From: Streptomyces niveus
GTDB taxonomy: Bacteria > Actinomycetota > Actinomycetes > Streptomycetales > Streptomycetaceae
Length of the DNA: 64,000 nucleotides
NCBI RefSeq assembly: GCF_002009175.1
Contig: NZ_CP018047.1
Coordinates: forward strand, 1,426,001 to 1,490,000
Direction of reading: 5' to 3'
A model generated the notes under the pieces. That model searched no databases. It had not been told where the DNA came from and worked only from the letters and a program-made list of their open reading frames with translations. Of the stretch, positions 51,181 to 59,630 are shown in pieces. The position numbers and the translations under genes are program-made. Every line of letters starts with the position of its first letter. The stretch's first letter is position 1.

Positions 51181-51354
51181 CCGGGTGGACCGGCCCGGCG
51201 CCGGTCCACCGGTGGGGGTACGACCTCCGTCCGGGTGAACTGTTCGAATTCGGTTCGGGGGCCCGATGCCCGGCCGCCCCACGGCCGTGATCGAGGGCCG
51301 GTCGCCCCCGCCGAGGGGAGGCGGATACCCGCACCCCGCCATACGCTCGTCCCC

Positions 51355-52137
51355 ATGAGCATCGACCGGCGCGTGCTGCTTCGCGGCGTGGGATGGGCCG
51401 CCGCAGCGAGTGCGGGCCTCACCCTGGCCGCCGACGCCGCCGGAGAAGCCGGCGAGGACGGGCCCGCCCCTCGCCCGCGTCCGCAGGCACGCCCGGAGCG
51501 CCCGCTCCGCTGGGCCGCCGCCGCGCCCGCCGTCGAGCCCCGGACGTTCTGGCAGGAGCGTCCCCCGCCCCGGCGGAAGCCGGAGCGTACGGCGAACGAG
51601 GTCAAGGCCGTCTTCATCCACCACACCAGCGGCCCCAACGACTACACCCGCCCCGAGGTCGCCGGTCTCATCCGCAGGTTCGCCGTCGACCACGTCGACA
51701 GCAGGCGGTGGGACGACATCGGCTACAACTTCCTCGTGGACAGGGGCGGCATCATCTACGAGGGCCGCGCCGGGGGCATCGCCAACCCCGTCGTCGGCGC
51801 GCACACCATCGGCTTCAACATCGCCACCGTCGGCATCGCGGCGATAGGCGACTTCAGCGACGGCACGCCGGTGCCCGAGCCCATGGTGGACTCGCTCTCC
51901 CGGCTGATCGCGTGGAAGCTCGGGCTGTACGGGGTCGATCCGCGCGGTACGGCGGTTCTGGTGTCCACCAACGACGCCAGCCGTTACAAAAAGGGCACCC
52001 GGCAGATCTTCCGTACGGTGTCGGGCCACCGTGACGGCTACTCGACGGGCTGCCCGGGCGGCGCCCTGTACGCGGAACTCCCCCGGATACGCGCTCGCGC
52101 CGCACGCTTCCAGGGCCGCCCGCAGGACAAGGCCTAG
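51355..52137 (+). CDS. Exported PGRP-type N-acetylmuramoyl-L-alanine amidase
   Basis: A 260-residue protein with a Tat-like signal (SIDRRVLLRGVGWAAAASAG). The Amidase_2/PGRP domain begins near residue 80 (EVKAVFIHHTSGPNDYTRPE: first zinc His), continues WDDIGYNFLVDRGGIIYEGR, and ends TVSGHRDGYSTGCPGGALYA with the second His and the Cys ligand. It cleaves the MurNAc-L-Ala amide. Its TAG stop overlaps the TAG of the convergent XRE gene within one CTAG. Confidence 0.9.
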   Translation: MSIDRRVLLRGVGWAAAASAGLTLAADAAGEAGEDGPAPRPRPQARPERPLRWAAAAPAVEPRTFWQERPPPRRKPERTANEVKAVFIHHTSGPNDYTRPEVAGLIRRFAVDHVDSRRWDDIGYNFLVDRGGIIYEGRAGGIANPVVGAHTIGFNIATVGIAAIGDFSDGTPVPEPMVDSLSRLIAWKLGLYGVDPRGTAVLVSTNDASRYKKGTRQIFRTVSGHRDGYSTGCPGGALYAELPRIRARAARFQGRPQDKA

Positions 52138-52745
52138 GGCCCGTCCGGCGGATCTCCGGGGTCCGGCGCCGTGCGGAGGTGGGCGCGCGTCCCCTGGGGC
52201 CCGAACAGGATCAGAAGCTCCACCGCCCCGCCGTCGGCGCTGCCGAGCCAGTGCGGCACATGCGTGTCGAACTCGGCCGCCTCACCCGGCGACATCGTCA
52301 CATCGCGCTCACCGAGCAGCAGCCGCAGACGGCCGTTGAGCACATACAGCCATTCGAAGCCCTCGTGGGTCTGCGGGGTCGGCTCCAGCGGTTCCGGCCG
52401 GGCGGGGATGATCATCTTGAACGCCTGCGTACCGCCCGGCCGCCGGGAGAGCGGCACGAAGATCATCCCGAATCGCCTGATCGGCTTCAGATGGATCCGG
52501 GGATCGCCCGTGCGCGGGGCTCCCACGAGGTCGTCCAGCGGAACGTTGTACGTACGCGCCAGCGGCAGCAGCAACTCCAGGGTCGCCCGGCGCAGACCGC
52601 TCTCCAGCCGGGACAGGGTGCTCTCCGACACGCCGGTCACCGCCGCGAGGTCGGCGAGGGTGATACCGCGTTCGCGGCGCAGCGCGCGCAGCCGGGGCCC
52701 CACGAGGGCGAGCACGTCGTCCGATTCGCGGTCCATCCGGACCAT
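52134..52745 (-). CDS. XRE family regulator with cupin sensor domain
   Basis: A 203-residue XRE-cupin regulator: HTH RLRALRRERGITLADLAAVT, then GVSESTLSRLESG (residues 18-50), followed by a cupin (PTPQTHEGFEWLYVLNGRLR, then AAEFDTHVPHWLGSADG) that senses a small ligand. Start at ATG 52745 (or 52736). A perfect inverted repeat overlapping the start suggests autoregulation, and the divergent methyltransferase may be a target. Confidence 0.85.
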   Translation of the reverse strand: MVRMDRESDDVLALVGPRLRALRRERGITLADLAAVTGVSESTLSRLESGLRRATLELLLPLARTYNVPLDDLVGAPRTGDPRIHLKPIRRFGMIFVPLSRRPGGTQAFKMIIPARPEPLEPTPQTHEGFEWLYVLNGRLRLLLGERDVTMSPGEAAEFDTHVPHWLGSADGGAVELLILFGPQGTRAHLRTAPDPGDPPDGP

Positions 52746-52764
52746 CTTGCCAGAACCGCAAGAT
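52744..52764. promoter_or_regulatory. Candidate XRE operator
   Basis: ATCTTGC (52744-52750) and GCAAGAT (52758-52764), a perfect 7-bp inverted repeat with 7-nt spacer, lie at the XRE start and 71 bp before the methyltransferase. Confidence 0.55.
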
Positions 52765-52834
52765 CCCGTGCCAGATCGCGGGGGGCCGGTCAAGACTGGG
52801 CCGCGTGCCCCGACAGCGACAGAAGGAGCCCCCG

Positions 52835-53461
52835 ATGAGCACCACCAGCGCGGTCACGTTCTGGGACGGCGTGTACGCGGCCCGGCCGGCGGCCACCGAT
52901 CCGCGGCCGAACGTACGACTCGGCGAGACGGTCACGGATCTGCCGCCCGGCGATGCGCTCGACCTCGGCTGCGGCCAGGGCGGCGACGCGCTGTGGCTCG
53001 CCCGCCGCGGGTGGCGGGTCACCGCCGTCGACGTCTCGGCCGTGGCGGTCGAGCGGCTGACCGCCCTCGCTCTCGCGCAGGGCCTGGACGGCCGGATCGA
53101 CGCCGAGCGGCACGATCTGCGCGAGTCCTTCCCGCGGGGCACGTTCGACCTCGTCAGCGCCCATTACCTGCACACGCCGCTCGACCTGGACAGGGCGGCT
53201 GTTCTGCGCGCCGCCGGGCACGCCCTGCGACCGGGCGGGCGGTTGCTGGTGGTCGACCACGGATCGACCGCTCCCTGGTCGTGGGACCAGGATCCGGACG
53301 CGAGGTATCCGAGCGCGCGGGAGGTCGCCGAGGACATCGGCCTGGACGGGGCGGCGTGGGCGGTCGAGCGGGCCGACGCGTCCCGCCGGATCGCGGCCGG
53401 ACCGGGTGGGCGCACCGCCGAGGTCACCGACCATGTCCTGATCATCCGCCGGACCGTCTGA
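52835..53461 (+). CDS. Class I SAM-dependent methyltransferase
   Basis: A 208-residue SAM methyltransferase. Motif I is ALDLGCGQGGDALWLARRGW near residue 42, motif II RVTAVDVSAVAVERL, and motif III ALRPGGRLLVVDHG near 130. The N-terminal SAVTFWDGVYAARP resembles the thiopurine/tellurite-type (Methyltransf_25) group. GAAGGAG precedes the ATG. The substrate is unknown. The divergent XRE regulator may control it; the DinB protein follows 28 bp on. Confidence 0.88.
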   Translation: MSTTSAVTFWDGVYAARPAATDPRPNVRLGETVTDLPPGDALDLGCGQGGDALWLARRGWRVTAVDVSAVAVERLTALALAQGLDGRIDAERHDLRESFPRGTFDLVSAHYLHTPLDLDRAAVLRAAGHALRPGGRLLVVDHGSTAPWSWDQDPDARYPSAREVAEDIGLDGAAWAVERADASRRIAAGPGGRTAEVTDHVLIIRRTV

Positions 53462-53489
53462 ACGGGTCCGGCTGCGGCGAGGAGGCACC

Positions 53490-53999
53490 ATGAGCACCAC
53501 CACCCCCACCCCCGGCGGCGGACGTCGCGGCGACACCCCGCCGCCCCGGACGGGAGGCAGCGAGGCCGAGGTACTGCGCGGCTTCCTCGACCACCTCCGG
53601 GAGTCGGTCTCCGCGAAGGTCGAGGGCGCTCCCGAACCGGAGGTCCGAACAGCGGGAGTGCCGTCCGGCACGAATCTGCTCGGTCTGCTCAACCATCTGA
53701 CGTACGTCGAACGGGCAACGTTCCTCGGGGAGCGGGTCACCGACTGGCAGGGGACCTTCCGCGCCGCCCCCGGGGACGGCGTGGCCGATGTCGTCGCCCG
53801 GTACCGGACGACGGTCGCGCGGGCGAACGACATGCTCGACGGGTGCGCCGACCTCGGCGCGCCGCTGCCCCGCCCGCGGCCGAACAGCCCTGCCCCCAGC
53901 GTTCGTTGGGCACTCACGCACATGATCGAGGAGACCGGCCGGCACGCCGGGCACGCGGACATCCTCCGCGAACTGATCGACGGCTCGACCGGACGCTGA
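53490..53999 (+). CDS. DinB family protein (DUF664-like)
   Basis: A 169-residue four-helix DinB/YfiT-like protein, with the metal-site His residues in GLLNHLTYVERATFLG, ALTHMIEETGRHAGHADILR (HxxxH-type). The family includes mycothiol- or bacillithiol-dependent transferases. GAGGCACC lies before the ATG. It lies 28 bp after the methyltransferase and is probably co-transcribed. Confidence 0.85.
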   Translation: MSTTTPTPGGGRRGDTPPPRTGGSEAEVLRGFLDHLRESVSAKVEGAPEPEVRTAGVPSGTNLLGLLNHLTYVERATFLGERVTDWQGTFRAAPGDGVADVVARYRTTVARANDMLDGCADLGAPLPRPRPNSPAPSVRWALTHMIEETGRHAGHADILRELIDGSTGR

Positions 54000-54040
54000 C
54001 TTCTCCCGTACGCCGTCGGAGCGCGGTCGGCCGGGTGCGG

Positions 54041-54736
54041 TCAGCGGGGTCCTTGGCCGTCCAAGTACGGGATCTGACGCAGCGTCAGCGGCGCCGGAGG
54101 GGGCAGGGGATCGGTCTGCCCGGCCCGGAAGGACTGCAACAGGTAGGCGACCAGGCGCCGCGAAGCCGCCGGGGAGACGTGCGGGGACTGGCCCGCGAGG
54201 CCCACGTTGGCCAGGAGCAGCAGGATGATGTCGCTCGGGTCGAAGTCCTGGCGCAGCTGTCCGGCGTCCTTGGCGCGCTCTACGAGTCGGGCCAACCCCG
54301 CCTCGGCGCCGTCGCGTTCGCTCTCGATGTCGACCACACCGGGGAACTGACCGAGGAAGGCGGCGCCGAAGCCGCGGTCGGCCGCCTGCGCGGTGCACAC
54401 CTTGTCGAGGAAGGTACAGAGCCCGCGCCACGGATCGGGATCCTCGAACGCCTCCTCGAACGCCGCCACGCACTGGGTGAACTGCTCGGCGAAGACCGCG
54501 CCGATCAGCTCCACCCGGCTGGGGAAGTGCCGGTAGAGGGTGGCTGGGCCGACTCCCGCCCGGCGGGCGATCGCCGTCATCGGCACGTCGAGGCCGTCGG
54601 CGGCGTACGCCTCGCGGGCGGCCGTCAGAATGCGTTCGCGGTTCTTCCGGGCATCGGCGCGCAGGGCGCCTGGCGCGGCCCCGGACGGGTCGGGACGGGT
54701 CGGGGCGGGGGCCTTTCGAGAGGGTTGAGCAGGCAT
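54041..54736 (-). CDS. TetR family regulator of the divergent oxidoreductase
   Basis: A 231-residue TetR protein. The HTH is ARKNRERILTAAREAYAADG, then MTAIARRAGVGPATLYRHFP. A SbtR-like C-terminal domain follows. The ATG at 54736 is used; a GTG 9 bp earlier lacks a ribosome site. Three matching half-sites in the divergent promoter (54769-54819) point to control of the quinone oxidoreductase and itself. Confidence 0.88.
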   Translation of the reverse strand: MPAQPSRKAPAPTRPDPSGAAPGALRADARKNRERILTAAREAYAADGLDVPMTAIARRAGVGPATLYRHFPSRVELIGAVFAEQFTQCVAAFEEAFEDPDPWRGLCTFLDKVCTAQAADRGFGAAFLGQFPGVVDIESERDGAEAGLARLVERAKDAGQLRQDFDPSDIILLLLANVGLAGQSPHVSPAASRRLVAYLLQSFRAGQTDPLPPPAPLTLRQIPYLDGQGPR

Positions 54737-54768
54737 TTCTCTCACTTCGCGGGAATCGGAAGGTGCCG

Positions 54769-54819
54769 TCCGTTTACCGCGTTAGCGTGAATATCTAAAC
54801 GGATGACCCACTCCGTTTA
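54769..54819. promoter_or_regulatory. TetR operator with an extra half-site
   Basis: TAAACGGA (54796-54803) and TCCGTTTA (54812-54819) form a perfect 8-bp inverted repeat with an 8-nt spacer. A further TCCGTTTA lies at 54769-54776. The site is in the 111-bp divergent promoter of the TetR and oxidoreductase genes. Confidence 0.72.
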
Positions 54820-54847
54820 ACGTTACCCGCACGCGACAGGAATCGAC

Positions 54848-55801
54848 ATGGATGAGATGCGCGCCGCCCTGTTCGACAGCTTCGGCCCTCCCGAGGTGCT
54901 GTACGAGGGCAAGGTGCCCGTACCCCGGATCAAGCCCGACGAGGTACTGGTCCGCGTGCACGCGTCCAGCGTCAACGGCGGCGAACTGCACGGCAGGGCG
55001 GGCCGGGTGCGGCTGGTGACGGGGCGCCGGTTCCCGCAGCGCACCGGGATCGACTTCGTCGGCGAGATCGCCGAGGCCGGTACGGCGGTGACGGAGCCGC
55101 GGAAGGGGACCGCGGTGTGGGGCATCCTGCCGCGCCGGATGGGCAGCATGGCGGAGTACGTGGCCGTCCGCCCACGGCAGGTGTCCACCGCGCCCGCCGG
55201 CCTCACACCGGTCGAGGCCGTCTCCGTCCTGGCCGGCGGGACGACCGGCATCACCGCTCTGCGCGACAAGGCCCGGATCAAGCCCGGCGAACGCCTCCTG
55301 GTGCGCGGAGTCGGCGGCGTCGGCAGTGTCGCCGTCCAGCTCGGCAAGGCCTACGGGGCCCATGTGACCGCGCTCGCCGGAGCGCGGAACCGGGACTTCG
55401 TGCACGGCCTGGGCGCCGACGAGGTCCTGGACCACCGGACGACCCGCCCCTGCGAACTCGGCTCCTTCGACGTCGTCCTGGATACCGTCGGCACTCAACA
55501 CCGCCTCTTTCGGCGACTGTTGGCGCCCGGGGGCCGCATGGTCGCCATCGCCTTCGACGCCGAGCACATCGGTACGAGCGTTTCCTACATCCTGGCGTCG
55601 GCCGTCCACGGCTCGCGGCGGGTGCGTTTCTTCAGCGGCAACCCCCGGCACGACCTGTTCGCCGAGCTGGCCCGCATGGCGGAGACCGGTGGCATCCGGC
55701 CCGTGGTGGACACGGTCCGGCCCCTGGCCGAACTCGGAGCCGCGCACGCCGCGTTGGAGGCCGGCGGCGTACGCGGCAAGCACATCATCCAGATCCGCTG
55801 A
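54848..55801 (+). CDS. Zinc-type alcohol dehydrogenase/quinone oxidoreductase family protein
   Basis: A 317-residue medium-chain reductase without zinc-site cysteines, as in the NADPH:quinone oxidoreductases. The GroES-like domain starts MRAALFDSFGPPEVLYEGKV, the Rossmann motif is LVRGVGGVGSVAVQLGKAYG near residue 155, and GADEVLDHRT follows. It probably reduces quinones or enones with NADPH and is induced when the divergent TetR releases its operator. Confidence 0.9.
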   Translation: MDEMRAALFDSFGPPEVLYEGKVPVPRIKPDEVLVRVHASSVNGGELHGRAGRVRLVTGRRFPQRTGIDFVGEIAEAGTAVTEPRKGTAVWGILPRRMGSMAEYVAVRPRQVSTAPAGLTPVEAVSVLAGGTTGITALRDKARIKPGERLLVRGVGGVGSVAVQLGKAYGAHVTALAGARNRDFVHGLGADEVLDHRTTRPCELGSFDVVLDTVGTQHRLFRRLLAPGGRMVAIAFDAEHIGTSVSYILASAVHGSRRVRFFSGNPRHDLFAELARMAETGGIRPVVDTVRPLAELGAAHAALEAGGVRGKHIIQIR

Positions 55802-55826
55802 GCCATCCGGCCGCCCACCCGGCCGA

Positions 55827-55858
55827 GCCCACCCGTGGCCGGGCGCCCCCGGGTGGGC
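55827..55858. terminator. Convergent terminator
   Basis: GCCCACCCG (55827-55835) pairs with CGGGTGGGC (55850-55858), 14-nt loop that can itself pair, between the convergent oxidoreductase and GNAT genes. Confidence 0.6.
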
Positions 55859-55888
55859 GGGCAGGGCGGGGCCGGGCGGGCACGGAGG

Positions 55889-56377
55889 TCAGAGCGCCCG
55901 GTGCATGATGTGCAGCCCGACATAGCCCCGCGCCGGATGGCGGAAGCCCTCCGGGAGCGTGCCGAGCACCGTGAAGCCGAGTGATTCGTACAGCTTCACC
56001 GCGTACGTGTTCGTCTCCACGACGGCGTTGAACTGCATCGCGCGGAAGCCGGCCGTACGCGCCCACTCCAGGCTGTACTCGCACAGCGCCCGGCCCACGC
56101 CCCGGCCCATGTGCGCCGGGTCGACCATGTAGCTCGCGCTCGCGATGTGCCCGCCGTTGCCCATGTGGTTGGCGTTCATCTTGGCGGTGCCGATGACCGC
56201 ACCCGCGTCGTCCACGGCGACGACCGTACGGTTCGGCGGGGCCAGCAGCCACCAGTCCCGCGCGACGTGCTCCTCGAGGTCGGTCGGGTACGTGAACGTG
56301 TCGCCCGCGGCGACGATCCCGTGGAAGAACGGCCAGATGGCGGGCCAGTCCTGCGGGGTGGCTTCCCTGATCAGCAT
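55889..56377 (-). CDS. GNAT family N-acetyltransferase
   Basis: A 162-residue acetyltransferase. The acetyl-CoA P-loop is MVDPAHMGRGVGRALCEYSL near residue 85, preceded by the beta-4 strand HIASASYMV and followed by FNAVVETNTYAVKLYESLGF. It resembles phosphinothricin-type/RimI-like N-acetyltransferases. The ATG at 56377 is chosen. Substrate unknown. Confidence 0.88.
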   Translation of the reverse strand: MLIREATPQDWPAIWPFFHGIVAAGDTFTYPTDLEEHVARDWWLLAPPNRTVVAVDDAGAVIGTAKMNANHMGNGGHIASASYMVDPAHMGRGVGRALCEYSLEWARTAGFRAMQFNAVVETNTYAVKLYESLGFTVLGTLPEGFRHPARGYVGLHIMHRAL

Positions 56378-56488
56378 GGCCCCAGCATGCCGGGACGGTG
56401 TCCGGGGCCGCCAGCGCTTTAGGGCCCCATACTCCCGCGTACGCGCGAGCACCGCGTGTCGCCGATGGCGGCGGGTACACGCGAAGGC

Positions 56489-56938
56489 ATGGTTGAGAAG
56501 ACGAGTGTCCTTGTCCTGGACTGCGCCGAACCGATGGAGCTGGCCGAGTTCTACGCCGCGCTCTTCGACGCGGAGATCCGCCCGTGGGGCGACCCCGACT
56601 ACGTCGAGGTCGTCGGCAACAACGGCGTCCATCTGGCGATCCACCGCGACCACGGCTACGCGCCCCCGAGCTGGCCGCGGCCCGACGACTCCCAGCAGGC
56701 CCATCTGCGCATCCTCGTGAACCGGGGTGACATGGACGAGGCCGAGCGCGAGGTGGTCGGGCTCGGCGCCAGGCCGGTGGAGGCCAAGAACAACAGCGGG
56801 CCGCGCGACGCGCGGACGTACTCCGATCCGGCGGGTCACTCGTTCACGCTCGCCGTGTCCCCGGAGCCCGCCCGGCAGCCCGACCCCACCGGGGGCGGAC
56901 CCGACACCGGGAACATCTCCGGCATCGGTGACGTATAA
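56489..56938 (+). CDS. VOC family protein
   Basis: A 149-residue VOC protein: TSVLVLDCAEPMELAEFYAA opens module 1, VVGNNGVHLAIHRDHGYAPP gives the second strand set and DARTYSDPAGHSFTLAVSP ends module 2. The layout is that of the Glyoxalase_6 group often found singly in Streptomyces. Divergent from the GNAT gene, 111 bp apart. Start ATG 56489. A short acidic/Gly tail follows. Confidence 0.84.
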   Translation: MVEKTSVLVLDCAEPMELAEFYAALFDAEIRPWGDPDYVEVVGNNGVHLAIHRDHGYAPPSWPRPDDSQQAHLRILVNRGDMDEAEREVVGLGARPVEAKNNSGPRDARTYSDPAGHSFTLAVSPEPARQPDPTGGGPDTGNISGIGDV

Positions 56939-56998
56939 CGGGACCGTCCTGTCGGTTGCGGCCAGGGAGCCGCGGCGCGAGTTGAAGGTGGTTGTCGG

Positions 56999-58339
56999 AT
57001 GAGGCTCACGGTCCTCGGCGGCGGGGGCTTCCGGCTCCCCCTGGTGTACGGCGCGCTGCTCCGCGATCACGCGCCGGGCCGGGTCACCGACGTCGTGCTG
57101 CACGACGTCGACAGCGCCCGGCTGACCGCGATCGCCCGGGTGCTCGCCGACCAGGCGGCGGGGGTGGCCGACGCGCCGCGCGTCACCGTCACCACCGACC
57201 TGGACGAAGCCGTCCGGGGCACCGACTTCGTCTTCTCCGCGATCCGGGTGGGCGGTCTGGAAGGCCGCGCCGCCGACGAGCGTGTCGCGCTCGCCGAAGG
57301 GGTGCTCGGCCAGGAGACCGTCGGGGCCGGCGGCATCGCGTACGGGCTGCGCACGGTGCCCGTGGCCGTCGACATCGCGCGCCGGGTCGCCCGGCTCGCG
57401 CCCGACGCGTGGGTCATCAACTTCACCAATCCGGCGGGGCTGGTCACCGAGGCGATGGCGCGCCATCTCGGCGACCGGGTCATCGGTATCTGCGACTCCC
57501 CCGTGGGACTCGGCCGCCGTGTGGCCCGCGTGCTGGGCGGTGATCCCGACACCGCGTTCATCGACTACGTGGGCCTCAACCATCTCGGCTGGCTGCGCGG
57601 TCTGCGCCTCGACGGCCGTGACCAACTCCCGCGCCTGCTCGCCGACCCCGGACTGCTGGGCTCGATCGAGGAGGGCAAGCTGTTCGGCACGGACTGGCTC
57701 CGGTCCCTCGGCTCGATCCCCAACGAGTATCTGCACTACTACTACTTCAACCGCGAGACGGTACGGGCCTACCAGGAGGCTGAGGCGACGCGCGGCGCCT
57801 TCCTGCGGGACCAACAGGCCCGCTTCTACGGGGAGATGGGGCGTCCCGGCACCCCGGCGCTGGCGACCTGGGACCGTACCCGCGCCGAACGCGAGGCCAC
57901 GTACATGGCGCACAACCGCGAGGCGGCGGGCGCGGGTGAACGCGCCGCCGAGGACCTGGAGTCGGGCGGGTACGAGAATGTCGCCCTCGCCCTGATGCGG
58001 GCCATCGCGCACGACAGCCGCGCGACGCTCATCCTCAACGTCCGTAACGGCACGACGCTTTCGGTGCTGGACGCCGACGCCGTCATCGAGGTCCCCTGTC
58101 TCGTCGACGCGAACGGCGCCCATCCCGTGTCCGTGTCGCCGCTGCCGTACCACGCGACCGGTCTGGTCTGCGCGGTCAAGGCCGTCGAGCGTGAGGTGCT
58201 GGAGGCCGCGGAGAGCCGAGAGCGCACGACGGCGGTCAAGGCGTTCGCGCTGCATCCGCTCGTGGACTCGGTGGCGGTGGCACGGCGGCTGGTGGACGGC
58301 TATGTGGACGTCCACCCGGGTCTCGCCTATCTCAAGTAG
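56999..58339 (+). CDS. Family 4 glycoside hydrolase (6-phospho-beta-glucosidase type)
   Basis: A 446-residue GH4 enzyme that uses NAD+ and a divalent metal. The NAD-binding N-terminus is MRLTVLGGGGFRLPLVYGAL; catalytic/metal motifs are VINFTNPAGLVTEA (Asn), IGICDSPVGLGRR (metal Cys) and VGLNHLGWLRGLR (metal His). These hydrolyse 6-phospho-glycosides by an oxidation-elimination mechanism. No PTS or sugar transporter lies nearby. ATG 56999 with GAAGGTGG upstream, 60 bp after the VOC gene. Confidence 0.92.
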   Translation: MRLTVLGGGGFRLPLVYGALLRDHAPGRVTDVVLHDVDSARLTAIARVLADQAAGVADAPRVTVTTDLDEAVRGTDFVFSAIRVGGLEGRAADERVALAEGVLGQETVGAGGIAYGLRTVPVAVDIARRVARLAPDAWVINFTNPAGLVTEAMARHLGDRVIGICDSPVGLGRRVARVLGGDPDTAFIDYVGLNHLGWLRGLRLDGRDQLPRLLADPGLLGSIEEGKLFGTDWLRSLGSIPNEYLHYYYFNRETVRAYQEAEATRGAFLRDQQARFYGEMGRPGTPALATWDRTRAEREATYMAHNREAAGAGERAAEDLESGGYENVALALMRAIAHDSRATLILNVRNGTTLSVLDADAVIEVPCLVDANGAHPVSVSPLPYHATGLVCAVKAVEREVLEAAESRERTTAVKAFALHPLVDSVAVARRLVDGYVDVHPGLAYLK

Positions 58340-58384
58340 CCCCGCCCGGAGGCCCGGTAGGGACCCCTCGGACCCACCGGGGGA

Positions 58385-59626
58385 TCACGGTGCGACGACG
58401 GTGGTGTCCGGCGTGCGCGGTGTGAACCGGACGGGCAGCGACTTCAGGGACCGGACGAACGGGCCGGGCCGCCAGGTGAGTTGGTCGCGCGGCGTGACGG
58501 GTTCCAGATCGGGGAGCCACTGGGTGATCCGCTCGATGGCCTCGGTGGCGATGAGCAGGGCGTGCTGTTTGACCGGGCATTTGTGCGCACCCGCGCCCCA
58601 GGACAGATGGGAGGCGTCGTTCGGGTGGTGCGGCTCGTCGGCGCTGTCCTGCTCGGAGAGATAGCCGAGCGCTCCGTACGAGACGACGACGGGCACCCCC
58701 GTGCGCACCCATACGCCGTGGAAGCTCAGCGCCTCGCGGGCGTAGAGGATGCCGTAGTTCGCCAACGGCGTCTCGTGGCGCAGGACTTCGAGGACCGCGT
58801 CCATCACGGGCCGGGAGCCGCTGGTGAGGGTGGAGTAGTAGGCGGGGTTGCCGAGCATCCGGGACAGGGCGTTGGCGACGAGGTTCGCGGTGGGTTCGTG
58901 GCCCGCGCCCATGGTGAGGAAGACCTGGCAGACGACTTCCTCGTACGTGAGGTCGGCCGGGTGGTCGATCAGCCGGCTGGTCAGGTCGTCACCGCGCTGG
59001 AGCGTCTTGGCGGTGACGAGTTCGGTGACGTACTCGCCGTACTCCACCTCTCCGGCGGCGGCCTCGTCGCCGCCCTCCATCAGCCGTCCCAGCGAGTTGT
59101 TGAGGCGGGCGCTCTCGCTGTCGGGCAGACCGAAGAGGTTGTTGAAGATCAGCGTCATCAGGGGGCGGGCGAAGTCGTCGACGAGGTCGGCGCTGCCCGC
59201 CGGGCCGAACCGGCCCACCAGCAGGTCCACGACGCGGTGCACGCGCTCGCGCAGGTCGTGCGGCTCGACGAGGTCGAGGCCGTCGACCAGCGCGGTGCGG
59301 TAGCGCATGTGCGCGGCGCCGTCGGTGAACAGGGGATTGGGGCGCCACTTCAGCATGCCGAGGATCGGGGAGTCGGCGGCGGCGGTGGCCTCCCACTCCC
59401 TGGAGTCGTGCGACCAGGTGCCGGGGTCGTGCAGGACGTCGAGCGCGGCCCGGCGGTCGGTGACGATGTACGCGGGCTCGCCGGGGGCGAGTTCGCCCCA
59501 GCCGACGGGCCCCTGCGCCCTGAGCGCCTCGTAGCGGCCGTGCGGATCGGCGGCGAAGCCCTCGTCCCAGAGCCTGACCGGCGCCGAGAGGGAGAAGGCC
59601 GCCGCGGGTGCGGGGTAGGAAGTCAC
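58385..59626 (-). CDS. cvnE: Conservon 2 protein CvnE (cytochrome P450)
   Basis: A 413-residue P450 closing conservon 2. The K-helix LEVLRHETPL keeps ExxR, unlike the first CvnE. The heme loop reads WGAGAHKCPVKQ, with the axial Cys (58577-58579) but Trp where FxxG usually has Phe. The I-helix is MGAGHEPTANL, again with Pro in place of the first Thr. GTG start at 59626, 4 bp past the CvnD stop. It is a distinct subfamily from the first (CYP157-like) copy. Convergent with the GH4 gene. Confidence 0.9.
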   Translation of the reverse strand: MTSYPAPAAAFSLSAPVRLWDEGFAADPHGRYEALRAQGPVGWGELAPGEPAYIVTDRRAALDVLHDPGTWSHDSREWEATAAADSPILGMLKWRPNPLFTDGAAHMRYRTALVDGLDLVEPHDLRERVHRVVDLLVGRFGPAGSADLVDDFARPLMTLIFNNLFGLPDSESARLNNSLGRLMEGGDEAAAGEVEYGEYVTELVTAKTLQRGDDLTSRLIDHPADLTYEEVVCQVFLTMGAGHEPTANLVANALSRMLGNPAYYSTLTSGSRPVMDAVLEVLRHETPLANYGILYAREALSFHGVWVRTGVPVVVSYGALGYLSEQDSADEPHHPNDASHLSWGAGAHKCPVKQHALLIATEAIERITQWLPDLEPVTPRDQLTWRPGPFVRSLKSLPVRFTPRTPDTTVVAP

Positions 59627-59630
59627 GGGA

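Noticed and set aside
50052..51290. Forward frame running from inside the LAETG gene through the MITE
   Set aside because: Arg-rich out-of-frame reading; the LAETG frame has a signal peptide and sorting motif. The MITE itself has no convincing ORF.
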